Below, piece by piece: positions 1 through 6,521 of a stretch of DNA of 9,705 nt (position 1 is the stretch's first letter; the number at the start of each line of letters is the position of its first letter). Under the pieces are notes generated by a model that was not told the origin of the DNA, did no database searches, and worked only from the letters and a program-made list of their open reading frames with translations. Origin of the DNA: Chloroflexota bacterium (GTDB lineage Bacteria; Chloroflexota; Chloroflexia; Thermomicrobiales; JADLAZ01); NCBI GenBank assembly GCA_020849725.1, contig JADLAZ010000051.1, positions 1-9,705 of the forward strand, in the 5' to 3' direction. Both the position numbers and the translations under genes were made by a program.

Positions 1-126
1 GCCCATGCCGACCAGATCATTGGGGGTGCGCAGCGTGCCGCCGTGCAGGTCCTGCCATGAGGTGGCGCGGGCCGCCGGGTTGGCCAGGTAGCCGAAGGGG
101 GTGTAGTCGTCGGCGGGGAAGGGCAT
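1..126 (-). CDS. N-terminal fragment of an unrecognised protein, cut by the window edge
   Basis: The first 42 codons are visible; the rest lies beyond base 1. The ATG at 126-124 is preceded by a perfect AGGAGG (132-137, complement strand) with a 5-nt spacer, so the start is secure. The peptide begins MPFPADDYTPFGYLANP and continues with an LHGGTLRTPNDLVGMG stretch. There is no signal peptide or membrane segment in this part, so the visible portion looks cytoplasmic. I do not recognise the family; the opening recalls uncharacterised Chloroflexota proteins with glycosidase-type annotation, but that is memory and not proof. It lies 67 bp downstream of the lipoprotein gene on the same strand and may be co-transcribed with it. 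The coding assignment is firm, the function unknown. Confidence 0.75.
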   Translation of the reverse strand, partial: MPFPADDYTPFGYLANPAARATSWQDLHGGTLRTPNDLVGMG

Positions 127-131
127 GAATG

Positions 132-137
132 CCTCCT
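132..137 (-). promoter_or_regulatory. Consensus Shine-Dalgarno for the partial gene
   Basis: CCTCCT on the plus strand reads AGGAGG on the minus strand, 5 nt before the ATG at 126. It fixes the start of the truncated gene. Confidence 0.8.
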
Positions 138-193
138 GGCTTCGCGGGCATGGCCGCACGCATGCCAACTCCATCATCGCACCCGCGGCCACA

Positions 194-838
194 CTACGGC
201 ACGGGCGGCTCGATCGTCAGCGGCACGCCCGCGTCGCGGATGAGGACGGTGAACTCGCCGGCCGGCTGCCCGGCGCGGCGCAGGCGCACCGTCTGGGCGC
301 ACACCGCGCCATCCGGCTCGTGCCAGAGCGTGGCCTCGGCGGTCAGATCCGCCGCGGCCTGGCCGGGCCAGTCGGCGATCCGCGCCGGGTCGAAGGCGTA
401 GGTCCAGCCCTGGCAGCGGCGGCCGTCGGTCTCGCGGCGCTCGCCGGCGGCGGTGGCCGGGCGGGCGGCGGCCAGCGTGCCTAGCAGAAGCGCCAGCGGC
501 TGGGCTGGACGGGCCGCGCCGCGCGTCTCCTCCCAGGCGGCGCCCAGCCCGACGCGCCGCACCCAGGCGCGTGGCCCGACGACGACGACCTCGCTGCTCT
601 CCTCGCCCGCCGGCGTGCGAGCGCGCAGCGTCAGCCGCTGTCGGTCGGGCCGCTGCACCTCACCCGCCTCCTGCACCAGCGTCGTGTCGCCATCCGGGCG
701 GGGCGTCAGCGTCGTGCGCTCGTAGCGGTAGCTCGGCGCCGCCTCAGCCCAGCGCTGGACGGCGCGCAGTGGCGGCTCTGGCGCGGCGGCGCAGCCCAAC
801 AGGCTGACGGCAAGAAGGATGCATCCAAAGTGACGCAT
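194..838 (-). CDS. Small secreted lipoprotein, LolA/LppX-like fold suspected
   Basis: This encodes 214 residues from the ATG at 838. The start is set by the lipoprotein signal: a short n-region (MRHF), a hydrophobic stretch and a lipobox LLGC ending at Cys16, so the mature protein should be lipid-anchored outside the membrane. The frame stays open upstream to a non-ATG start at 919, but that would put 27 extra residues before the signal peptide and is unlikely. After a short linker the protein alternates charged and hydrophobic beta-type stretches (YRYERTTLTP, QRLTLRAR, EVVVVGPRAWVRRV, AWEET). This resembles LolA/LppX/LprG-type lipid-binding lipoproteins, an inference from pattern only. Cys142 and Cys180 could form a disulfide. 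No Shine-Dalgarno is visible; see the -10-like site at 845-850. The partial gene follows 67 bp downstream. Secretion is well supported, the fold less so. Confidence 0.75.
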   Translation of the reverse strand: MRHFGCILLAVSLLGCAAAPEPPLRAVQRWAEAAPSYRYERTTLTPRPDGDTTLVQEAGEVQRPDRQRLTLRARTPAGEESSEVVVVGPRAWVRRVGLGAAWEETRGAARPAQPLALLLGTLAAARPATAAGERRETDGRRCQGWTYAFDPARIADWPGQAAADLTAEATLWHEPDGAVCAQTVRLRRAGQPAGEFTVLIRDAGVPLTIEPPVP

Positions 839-844
839 GCAGCC

Positions 845-874
845 AGCATACGCCGAATAGACAGCGGCTGTCCG
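845..874 (-). promoter_or_regulatory. Candidate promoter giving a leaderless lipoprotein mRNA
   Basis: On the minus strand CGGACA (874-869) and TATGCT (850-845) are 18 nt apart. The -10-like box ends 6 nt before the ATG at 838, so transcription would start at or next to the A of ATG. No Shine-Dalgarno lies upstream, which fits leaderless initiation. Each box matches consensus at only four of six positions. Confidence 0.35.
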
Positions 875-1253
875 CTCTTCAGGACCGACCGTCACCGCGA
901 CTGTGGCCTCGCCGACCACCTGTATCGCGCGCTTACATCGCAGAAAATCACGTCCTAACGATGCGCTCGTGCCTCTCTCGCCCGATCATGCTGGTGGTCA
1001 GCCAAGCGCCATCCGCAAGAGCATACGAGACGGAGGGGCACTCCTGGTGGATGCCCGGCCGGCCGCATCAGAACACCGTGGATGAGCCAACCAGGACACT
1101 CACCAGAGGCGCCTCTACCATACGCTTCACGCCTGACAAAACATGAGCCGCTAACCAGACTTGCTACTGCCACCGGCGCTCCCGACCCCAGCTGCACCCC
1201 GCCAGTATCACCTATCCGAGGCCACTCCAACGATGTCAGGCGCGATCCTACTT
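875..1253. other. Intergenic region with no supported feature
   Basis: This is the left half of the 764-bp gap between the divergent lipoprotein and IgGFc-type genes. Short open frames exist on both strands, but none combines a ribosome binding site, a recognisable protein and sensible composition. A 12-bp palindrome (1105-1116) and a GGCCGGCC palindrome near 1056 are present, but such sites are expected by chance in GC-rich DNA. It could be decayed coding sequence or regulatory space. Confidence 0.5.
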
Positions 1254-1278
1254 GTACTGAATTCCAACTAGATTAATG

Positions 1279-1307
1279 TTGACAAAATCAGAGATAGGTG
1301 CTACTAT
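1279..1307 (+). promoter_or_regulatory. Strong sigma70-type promoter of the IgGFc-type gene
   Basis: A perfect TTGACA (1279-1284) is followed after 17 nt by TACTAT (1302-1307, four of six to consensus). The site sits in an AT-rich stretch (about 1255-1345) that stands out against GC-rich surroundings. Transcription would begin near 1314. The nearest plus-strand gene is the secreted protein at 1603, so this promoter implies a leader of about 290 nt. Confidence 0.75.
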
Positions 1308-1313
1308 TTGATT

Positions 1314-1602
1314 AGACATCCGGACAGCATTCTTTGTCTATTTTCGACGATGAGAGTGTGCCAGCATCGGCATACCCTCACATCAACCGATGGTAGCAGC
1401 GATCGTATTGCTGCCCGCCGGTTGCACCTGTCTTGGCGCCCCAGCCGGAACGCGAGTGAGACCTGGCCAGAGGTCAGAGTAGCCTTGAAAGGAGGCCGAC
1501 ACGCATGGCCTGATAGACCCGCTGCATCGTCCACCTCGCACGCCCGCGCTGGTTCGGGGCGGGCGACCACGCTCTCGCACCTCATGAAGGAGTATGAGAC
1601 CA
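1314..1602 (+). promoter_or_regulatory. Long 5' leader of the secreted protein gene
   Basis: About 289 nt separate the predicted transcription start from the chosen ATG. Near the 5' end TAGACA (1313-1318) and TGTCTA (1335-1340) are inverted repeats that could form a 5' stem or an operator. Further on, GACCT/AGGTC can pair (about 1460-1475), followed by a GCCTT/GAGGC-type stem around 1482-1496. A strong AAAGGAGG (1488-1495) is followed by ATG-GCC-TGA (1505-1513), a minimal upstream open frame. I cannot match the leader to a known riboswitch class, so a regulatory role is inferred from length and structure only. Confidence 0.4.
1587..1592 (+). promoter_or_regulatory. Shine-Dalgarno that selects the ATG at 1603
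   Basis: AAGGAG lies 1 nt before the ATG at 1594 but 10 nt before the ATG at 1603. The first spacing is too short for initiation, so translation should begin at 1603. Confidence 0.65.
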
Positions 1603-4170
1603 ATGTCATCCCGCCTGCGGATCGTCGTCTCATGGCTCATCGCGCTGAGCTTGCTGGTGTCGCTGGCGCCACCGGCGCACGCGGCCAGTGACAGCAAGGG
1701 CGTCGAGTTCTGGCTCACCTTTCCACAGAATTATAGTGATTCACCAACACCGCCGACTCTCAGTCTCTTTATTACCGGTGACACCAACACCACCGGTACG
1801 GTCGACGTACCAGGCCTGAGCATCTCACTTCCCTTCATTGTCACTGCGGGCGCCGTGACCACTGTGACGCTGCCAGCAACGGTCGATCTGGACACGAATG
1901 ACACGGTTGAGAACAAGGGTATCCATGTCACCGCCCTGGCTGAGGTGACCGTGTATGGCCTGACGCGGATCCAGTACACCACCGACGCCTACCTCGGCCT
2001 GCCCGTCGACATCCTGGGCACCGAGCACATCGTGCTTGGGTACCCGGGCGTCGGCGGCCTTTCGGCCCAGTTCGCCCTCGTCGGCACACAGAATGGGACG
2101 ACCGTGACGATCACGCCATCGGTCACCGCTGGCGGGCATCCGGCCGGTGTCCCGTTCAACATTGCGCTGAACCAGGGCCAGACCTACCAATTGCAGGCGG
2201 ACGATGTGAGCGGGACGATCATCACTTCCGACAAGCCAATCTCGGTCTTCGGCGGCACGCGCTGCGCCAACATTCCACCGGGGTATTACGCGTGCGACAC
2301 CGTCGTCGAGCAACTGCCTCCTACCGCCACCTGGGGCAAGAACTTCGTGACGATGCCACTGGCCACCCGCCTCAAGGGTGACACGTTCCGCTTCCTGGCC
2401 TCGACCAACGGTACCGAGGTCAAGGTCAACGGCGCGACCGTCGCCACACTCAACCGCGGCCAACTGCACGAGCAGATCGTCGCAGGGCCGGCACAGATCG
2501 TGGCGACCGAGCCGATTCTGGTCGCCCAGTACTCGAACGGTTCACAATTCGACGGCGTGACCTCTGATCCCTTCATGATGCTGATCCCGCCCTACGAGCA
2601 GTTCCTGGGCGGCTACACGGTCAGCACCCCGGCCAGCGGCTTCGCCACGAACTTCATCAACGTCGTCGCGCCCAATGCCGCCGTCGGCACGATCGCGCTG
2701 GACAGCGTGCCGATTCCCGCTGGCAGCTTCACCGCTATCGGCAGCAGCGGTTTCTCCGGCGCACAGCTGCCGGTGAGCCTCGGCACCCACACCCTCGCCG
2801 GTGGTGGCCTACCCTTCGGGGCTTTCGTCTACGGCTTCGACACCTACGACTCGTACGGCTATCCCGGTGGCCTGTCTCTGGCGCCGGTCGCTCGCGTCGA
2901 CAGCGTGACGGTTGCACCGAAGACGGGCACCAATCCGGTGGGCACACAGCATTGCGTCACCGCGACCGTACTCGACCAGAACGACGCGCCGCTGGAGGGC
3001 ATCCGCGTCGACTTTGCCGTCACCGGCGTCAATCCGACCGCCGGCTTCGCCAACACGGCCGCCAATGGCCAGGCGCAGTTCTGCTACACCGGCACGAATC
3101 CCGGCGGTGACTCAATCGTCGCTTCGGTCGGCACGCTGTCCGACACTGCCGCCAAGACCTGGACCCAGACCGCCGGCGCTGGCATCAGCGGCGTCAAGTT
3201 CAATGACGTCAACCGCAGCGGCGTCCGGGAACCGAGCGAAGGCGGCGTGAAGGATGTCGTCATCTTCCTCGATACCGACGGCGACGGCCTGCTCGACAGC
3301 ACTGAGACCAGCACCACGACTGCTGCCGACGGCGGCTATCTCTTCGCCGACCTGAGCGCTGGTAGCTATCGCGTCTGCGAGGTCGTCGTGGCGCCACGCG
3401 TGGCGACCAGCCCGCGCTGCACGACGGTGCAGGTGGCAGCCGACACGATCACCAGTGGCGTCAACTTCGGCAACGTGGAACGCCTGCCCGGCTGCACCGG
3501 CGGCACACTGGTCGACACGATCGCCGCCCTCAACCCGGTCGAGCCGGTCGGCGACCCAGTGGCCAGCGTGTTCTACCGCCCCACGTCGCTGAAGCGGCAG
3601 GGCACGCCATTGCCGTTCAAGGATACTCGCCTGCTGGTGCAGCCCACCGGCAACAACCCGATCGTCTACGTCCGCACCGGCGAGGAAGTCTCCAACGCGC
3701 TGCTGGTCTCCGGCGTCAACGCCACCACCCACAGCAATCTGGTGCTCAAGTTCAACTACCTGCCATCGCGCCAGGCGGTCGTCGAGGTCGTGGCGGCCGA
3801 CGGCACCGCCGCCGCCCCTGCTAGCCCGCCCAGCGGCACCACCCTGCCCAATCCGCTGCCGACCAGCTTCACCGTCTTCGACAAAGGCGGCGAGCTGTAC
3901 ATCTTCGGCGTGCCGAAGACGGCCGATGGCGCTGGCTTCCAGGATGTCTTCGTCATCACCAAAGTGGCGGCGACGACGGGCTTCATCACGACGACGGCGG
4001 CCATCGCCGGCAAGGTGTCAAACAACCGCATCATCACCATCGGCAACACCTGCGGCGACAAGGCCGAGAGCAGCATCTTCGGCGGCACGCCTCAGACGAC
4101 CGGCCCGCTGCCCGGCGCCACACCGGTCGACGACGTGCCAGACAAGGGGGCGAACCTGAACCCGTTCTAG
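1603..4170 (+). CDS. Secreted multidomain protein: IgGFc-binding, Big_1-like and SdrD B-like domains
   Basis: This encodes 855 residues. Residues 1-27 are a Sec signal peptide (basic MSSRLR, hydrophobic core, AHA cleavage site before ASDSKG). Residues about 32-427 resemble the IgGFc-binding domain (GVEFWLTFPQNY opening, repeated strands such as GTIITSDKPISVFGG and EPILVAQYSNG). Residues 432-522 resemble a Big_1/invasin Ig-like domain. Residues 527-625 are an SdrD B-like domain (GVKFNDVNRSGVREPSEGGV, then DTDGDGLLD, a calcium-type loop, at 557-565). Residues 627-855 are not recognised. All eight cysteines fall two per domain (221/231, 451/494, 592/606, 631/817), suggesting one disulfide in each. 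No LPXTG, lipobox or C-terminal membrane helix is visible, so the protein is probably released or held non-covalently. The likely role is adhesion or cell-surface matrix; binding to IgG should not be assumed from the family name. It is transcribed alone, with a hairpin after the stop. The first 130 codons look less GC-biased than the rest. Confidence 0.9.
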   Translation: MSSRLRIVVSWLIALSLLVSLAPPAHAASDSKGVEFWLTFPQNYSDSPTPPTLSLFITGDTNTTGTVDVPGLSISLPFIVTAGAVTTVTLPATVDLDTNDTVENKGIHVTALAEVTVYGLTRIQYTTDAYLGLPVDILGTEHIVLGYPGVGGLSAQFALVGTQNGTTVTITPSVTAGGHPAGVPFNIALNQGQTYQLQADDVSGTIITSDKPISVFGGTRCANIPPGYYACDTVVEQLPPTATWGKNFVTMPLATRLKGDTFRFLASTNGTEVKVNGATVATLNRGQLHEQIVAGPAQIVATEPILVAQYSNGSQFDGVTSDPFMMLIPPYEQFLGGYTVSTPASGFATNFINVVAPNAAVGTIALDSVPIPAGSFTAIGSSGFSGAQLPVSLGTHTLAGGGLPFGAFVYGFDTYDSYGYPGGLSLAPVARVDSVTVAPKTGTNPVGTQHCVTATVLDQNDAPLEGIRVDFAVTGVNPTAGFANTAANGQAQFCYTGTNPGGDSIVASVGTLSDTAAKTWTQTAGAGISGVKFNDVNRSGVREPSEGGVKDVVIFLDTDGDGLLDSTETSTTTAADGGYLFADLSAGSYRVCEVVVAPRVATSPRCTTVQVAADTITSGVNFGNVERLPGCTGGTLVDTIAALNPVEPVGDPVASVFYRPTSLKRQGTPLPFKDTRLLVQPTGNNPIVYVRTGEEVSNALLVSGVNATTHSNLVLKFNYLPSRQAVVEVVAADGTAAAPASPPSGTTLPNPLPTSFTVFDKGGELYIFGVPKTADGAGFQDVFVITKVAATTGFITTTAAIAGKVSNNRIITIGNTCGDKAESSIFGGTPQTTGPLPGATPVDDVPDKGANLNPF

Positions 4171-4200
4171 AACGCGCGACGTCCAGGCGGACGACAACTG

Positions 4201-4232
4201 GCCGGGCCGGGGACATCCCTCGGTCCGGCTTT
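4201..4232 (+). terminator. Hairpin terminator after the secreted protein gene
   Basis: Bases 4201-4212 pair with 4218-4229 in a 12-bp stem (two G-U pairs) closed by a 5-nt loop, followed by TTT at 4230-4232. It begins 30 nt after the stop codon at 4170. The U tract is short, so termination may be partial, but the next gene has its own promoter. Confidence 0.6.
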
Positions 4233-4274
4233 CACGTGTCCCGCGCTACCTCATGCTACCGGCCCGATGGCGGC

Positions 4275-4283
4275 TGATACAAT
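4275..4283 (+). promoter_or_regulatory. Extended -10 promoter for the Uma2 gene
   Basis: TG (4275-4276), one base, then TACAAT (4278-4283) forms an extended -10 element with five of six matches. No good -35 lies 16-18 nt upstream, as is usual for this class. Transcription would start near 4290, about 28 nt before the ATG at 4318. Confidence 0.5.
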
Positions 4284-4305
4284 CTGGCTCAGACGTGGAT
4301 ACACC

Positions 4306-4310
4306 GGGAG
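4306..4310 (+). promoter_or_regulatory. Shine-Dalgarno that selects the ATG at 4318
   Basis: GGGAG lies 7 nt before the ATG at 4318, but only 1 nt before the in-frame ATG at 4312. The later start is therefore preferred. Confidence 0.6.
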
Positions 4311-4317
4311 CATGCTC

Positions 4318-4905
4318 ATGGCCGCTCTGCCCGCCTATCCGCGCAGCTGGACAGTCGATGAGTATCTGACCATGGAACGAGACAGCCCCTGCCGGCACGA
4401 GTATGTCCATGGCCACGTCTACGCGCTGGCTGGTGGGACCCGGGCGCACATCGTGATCATGCTCAACATGGCGACGCTGTTGCGGCAGGTGGTGCCGCGT
4501 GATCGATGCACCGTGTTCACGTCCGACATCAAGGTCCATGTTGGACCCGAGATCTACTTCTATCCGGATGTCAGCGTCAGCTGTGACCCGGCCGATCAAC
4601 GTGATCGGATCGTGTCCCTGACGGCGCCCCAGCTGGTGGTCGAGGTGCTGTCAGACAGCACGACCACCTACGGCCGGGGCGACAAGTTCACCCTCTACCA
4701 GCAGCATGCCGCGTTGCAGGACTACCTGCTGGTCGAGACACGCTGGCAGGCGGTCGAGGTCCGCAGCCGGGTCGCCGGTGGCGACTGGACCAGCCGCGTC
4801 TACATCGCCGGCGAGACAGCCGTGTTGCCGAGCCTCGACGCGACGCTACCGGTGGCCGCAGTCTACGAGGACGTGGACGTACCGGCGATCGAGCCAGCCG
4901 ACTGA
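4318..4905 (+). CDS. Uma2-family (DUF820) PD-(D/E)XK nuclease-like protein
   Basis: This encodes 195 residues, usual for Uma2. The family is a PD-(D/E)XK endonuclease fold, abundant in Cyanobacteria and Chloroflexota, whose cellular role is largely unknown. Visible family features are the opening WTVDEYLTMER, the HEYVHGHVYALAGGTRAH segment (28-44), SDIKV (69-73), the core YPD (82-84), PQLVVEVLSDST with Glu109, and GDKFTLYQQHAALQDYLLVE (121-140). Asp84 and Glu109 are the likely metal-binding acids, so the active site looks intact. Starts at 4267 and 4312 are in frame but lack a suitable ribosome binding site. It has its own promoter, and the next gene converges on it 10 bp away, so it is a single-gene unit. 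There is no neighbouring partner to suggest a toxin-antitoxin or defence role. Confidence 0.9.
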   Translation: MAALPAYPRSWTVDEYLTMERDSPCRHEYVHGHVYALAGGTRAHIVIMLNMATLLRQVVPRDRCTVFTSDIKVHVGPEIYFYPDVSVSCDPADQRDRIVSLTAPQLVVEVLSDSTTTYGRGDKFTLYQQHAALQDYLLVETRWQAVEVRSRVAGGDWTSRVYIAGETAVLPSLDATLPVAAVYEDVDVPAIEPAD

Positions 4906-4911
4906 TCGCCG
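4883..4911. terminator. Weak hairpin between convergent Uma2 and HAD genes
   Basis: CGGCGATC (4883-4890) and GATCGCCG (4904-4911) form a perfect 8-bp stem with a 13-nt loop, spanning the Uma2 stop codon in the junction of two convergent genes. It has no U tract on either side, so it may only slow or shield the convergent transcripts. Confidence 0.3.
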
Positions 4912-4915
4912 CCGG

Positions 4916-5632
4916 CTACGCCCCCAGCCGCGTCGCCAGATCGAGGAAGTCCGTCGCCGTCACGTCGAAGGCGGCCGGGTCGACCGGCTCGGCGGCACGG
5001 GCGGGGCCGAACTCGCGTGGCCGGGCGACGTAGGCGGTGCGGAAGCCGGCGCGGCCCGCCGCGCGCAGATCACCGGGATGAGCAGCGACCATCAGGACTT
5101 GCGGCGGGGCCAGGTCGAGCAGCGCGGCCGCTGTCTGGTAGATCTCCGGGTCGGGCTTGTAGTGGCGCGCCAGCTCGGCCGACAGGATGCAGTCCCAGGG
5201 CAGGCCGCTGTACTTCGCCATCGCCGTCAGCAGCGCAACGTTGCCGTTGGAGAGCGTGGCGATGGTGTAGCGGCGCTTGAGCCGGCGCAGGCCGCGCACG
5301 GCGTCGGGCCAGGGGCGCAGCCGGCGCCAGACGTGGTTCAGATCGACGCGCTCCGCCTCGGTCAGGCTGCCCAGGCCATACGGCTCGATCAGGCTGTCGA
5401 GGATCAGCCGGTGCAGGCGGTCGAGCGTCTGCCAGGGCAGGTCGCCACGGCGGACGCGGTCCATCGCCGGCGCGTAGCCGGCGCGCCAGGCGTCGGCGAA
5501 GGCGGGCCAGTCGACGCGCAGCCCGCGCTCGCGGCTCAGCCGCCGGCCCTCACGGATGATGCTGCCACGCCAGTCGACGACCGTGCCGAAGACATCGAAG
5601 GTGAGCGCCGTGACGCCGTCGAGTTGCACCAT
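4916..5632 (-). CDS. HAD-superfamily hydrolase of the type II haloacid dehalogenase-like group
   Basis: This encodes 238 residues, a normal length. HAD enzymes hydrolyse C-halogen or phosphoester bonds through an aspartyl intermediate in the cytoplasm. Motif I is FDVFGTVVDW with nucleophile Asp13. The region around 50-110 forms the helical cap (DAWRAGYAPAM with Arg50). Motif II is TLSNGN with Ser128 and motif III is HYKPDPEIY with Lys159. Motif IV is MVAAHPGDLRAAGRAGFRTAYV with Asp188. Proven L-2-haloacid dehalogenases carry Ser and Asn just before the motif IV Asp (SSN); here those positions read AAH, so dehalogenation is doubtful and the substrate is open. AGAGGTGA (5644-5637, complement strand) supports the ATG at 5632. 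It lies 96 bp after the toxin gene on the same strand and could be read through from it. Confidence 0.85.
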   Translation of the reverse strand: MVQLDGVTALTFDVFGTVVDWRGSIIREGRRLSRERGLRVDWPAFADAWRAGYAPAMDRVRRGDLPWQTLDRLHRLILDSLIEPYGLGSLTEAERVDLNHVWRRLRPWPDAVRGLRRLKRRYTIATLSNGNVALLTAMAKYSGLPWDCILSAELARHYKPDPEIYQTAAALLDLAPPQVLMVAAHPGDLRAAGRAGFRTAYVARPREFGPARAAEPVDPAAFDVTATDFLDLATRLGA

Positions 5633-5728
5633 GTTGTCACCTCTGCGCCGCCTACGCCGCGCGCGGCGGTCTACGCATCAGGCGCCTCCCGGTCGAGCGC
5701 GAGGTGCTCCGTCCTGGTGCGCCCGCGA

Positions 5729-6175
5729 TCAGCCTCGCTCCGCGTCCAGCACGGCCAGAAACTGGCGCATTGTCATGGTGGCGATGCCATGCCGCGCCAG
5801 CGCCGCCGACACGTCGGGCGCACGGGTAAGATCGTCGTCGCGCGAGACGAGCGTATCGGCGCCGCCACGTATCGCTGTCTCCAGGACAATGTCGTCATCC
5901 GGGTCACGGCAGAGCCGGAGCGTGCCCAGCACCGGCACGTGGTCAGGGCTGTCCAGCAGGGCAACACGAACTCGCTCCACCCACGACGCATCAAGGGCAC
6001 GCCGTTCGCTGATGCGTGGCCGCGTCATCACCTCGACGTACTCGTCCACGAGCGGTTGGCTGGTGACAGAGGTGAACCGACCTTCGATGAGCGCGGCGAC
6101 CACCGCTGCCGGCGCACCCTGAGGATTGAGTGTGGCTGAGACGAGCACGTTGGTGTCAAGCACGACGCGCCGCAC
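5729..6175 (-). CDS. PIN-domain ribonuclease toxin (VapC-like, COG1569 type)
   Basis: This encodes 148 residues from a GTG at 6175, preceded by GAGGAG with a 4-nt spacer. The start places VVLDTNVLVSATLN at the N-terminus as in the family; the longer frame from 6355 adds only arginine-rich out-of-frame antitoxin sequence. PIN toxins cleave RNA with a cluster of acids: here Asp7 (LDTN), Glu45 (VDEYVEVM), the DPDDD cluster at 91-95 and SRDDDL at 112-116. All four acidic positions are kept, so the enzyme should be active. It overlaps the antitoxin gene by 20 bp, so translation is probably coupled. The HAD gene follows 96 bp downstream. The family assignment is strong; the RNA target cannot be read from sequence. 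Confidence 0.88.
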   Translation of the reverse strand: MRRVVLDTNVLVSATLNPQGAPAAVVAALIEGRFTSVTSQPLVDEYVEVMTRPRISERRALDASWVERVRVALLDSPDHVPVLGTLRLCRDPDDDIVLETAIRGGADTLVSRDDDLTRAPDVSAALARHGIATMTMRQFLAVLDAERG

Positions 6176-6440
6176 GCCGCTCCTCGCGCGCCTCGGCGGC
6201 GGCCGCTGAGATGTCTGCCTCCGTCTCGTCCGGCGTGATGTCGGGCGGCAGCCGGCGGTGGATCTCGGCAATCGCCGACGCCAGCTCAGCGCGCCAGGCG
6301 GTATCGTCGACGCGGGCGCGAGCCAGATAGTCCCGCACCGCCGTACCGGCGACACTATCCGGTGTCGTGCCGCTCGCGGCCGCCTGGTGTCGCAGGCGCT
6401 CCATCTCGTCCCTGGTCAGTGTGATCGTCACCTGGGGCAT
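6156..6440 (-). CDS. Ribbon-helix-helix antitoxin of the PIN toxin
   Basis: This encodes 94 residues. The N-terminus MPQVTITLTRDEMERLRHQAA followed by SVAGTAVRDYLARA (residues about 1-45) has the strand-helix-helix pattern of RHH/CopG DNA-binding domains. The C-terminal half is highly charged (DETEADISAAAAEAREERRAARRA, in the last 25 residues), as in antitoxins whose tails bind and block the toxin. The ATG at 6440 is chosen because AGGTGA lies 5 nt upstream; starts at 6464 (ATG) and 6515 (GTG) are in frame but lack this and would put extra residues before the DNA-binding strand. It is the first gene of the pair and overlaps the toxin by 20 bp. Such antitoxins usually repress their own promoter; I could not find a convincing one in the 81-bp gap upstream. 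Confidence 0.8.
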   Translation of the reverse strand: MPQVTITLTRDEMERLRHQAAASGTTPDSVAGTAVRDYLARARVDDTAWRAELASAIAEIHRRLPPDITPDETEADISAAAAEAREERRAARRA

Positions 6441-6445
6441 CAGCG

Positions 6446-6451
6446 TCACCT
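6446..6451 (-). promoter_or_regulatory. Shine-Dalgarno that selects the antitoxin start
   Basis: TCACCT on the plus strand reads AGGTGA, 5 nt before the ATG at 6440. It favours this start over the in-frame candidates at 6464 and 6515. Confidence 0.6.
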
Positions 6452-6521
6452 GTCGCGGTGTCATGCGTGGCGCCAGCGCATCCTCAGTGTAGCCGGCAGC
6501 ACCGGTCTTAGCCACACCGGC

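Noticed and set aside
147..166. GGCATG/CATGCC 6-bp hairpin between the lipoprotein and the partial gene, considered as a terminator
   Set aside because: The stem is short and no U tract follows on the transcribed strand.
1105..1116. Perfect 12-bp palindrome AGAGGCGCCTCT, considered as an operator
   Set aside because: A few perfect 12-bp palindromes are expected by chance in 9.7 kb, and no promoter lies next to it.
955..1230. Minus-strand frame of 91 codons in the intergenic gap
   Set aside because: It has no ribosome binding site, no recognised motif and unremarkable composition; not enough to call a gene.
1440..1515. Leader stems considered as a cyclic-di-GMP or SAM riboswitch
   Set aside because: The conserved core sequences of those classes are not present; only generic hairpins can be drawn.
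1308..1691. Plus-strand frame of 127 codons across the leader
   Set aside because: It starts with TTG next to the -10 box, before the expected transcript start, and overlaps the signal peptide of the secreted protein in another frame.
4706..6139. Long plus-strand open frame of 477 codons opposite the HAD and PIN genes
   Set aside because: It is rich in Arg, Gln and Val with no domain pattern, overlaps the Uma2 gene in another frame and lies opposite genes with clear families. It is a GC-driven shadow.
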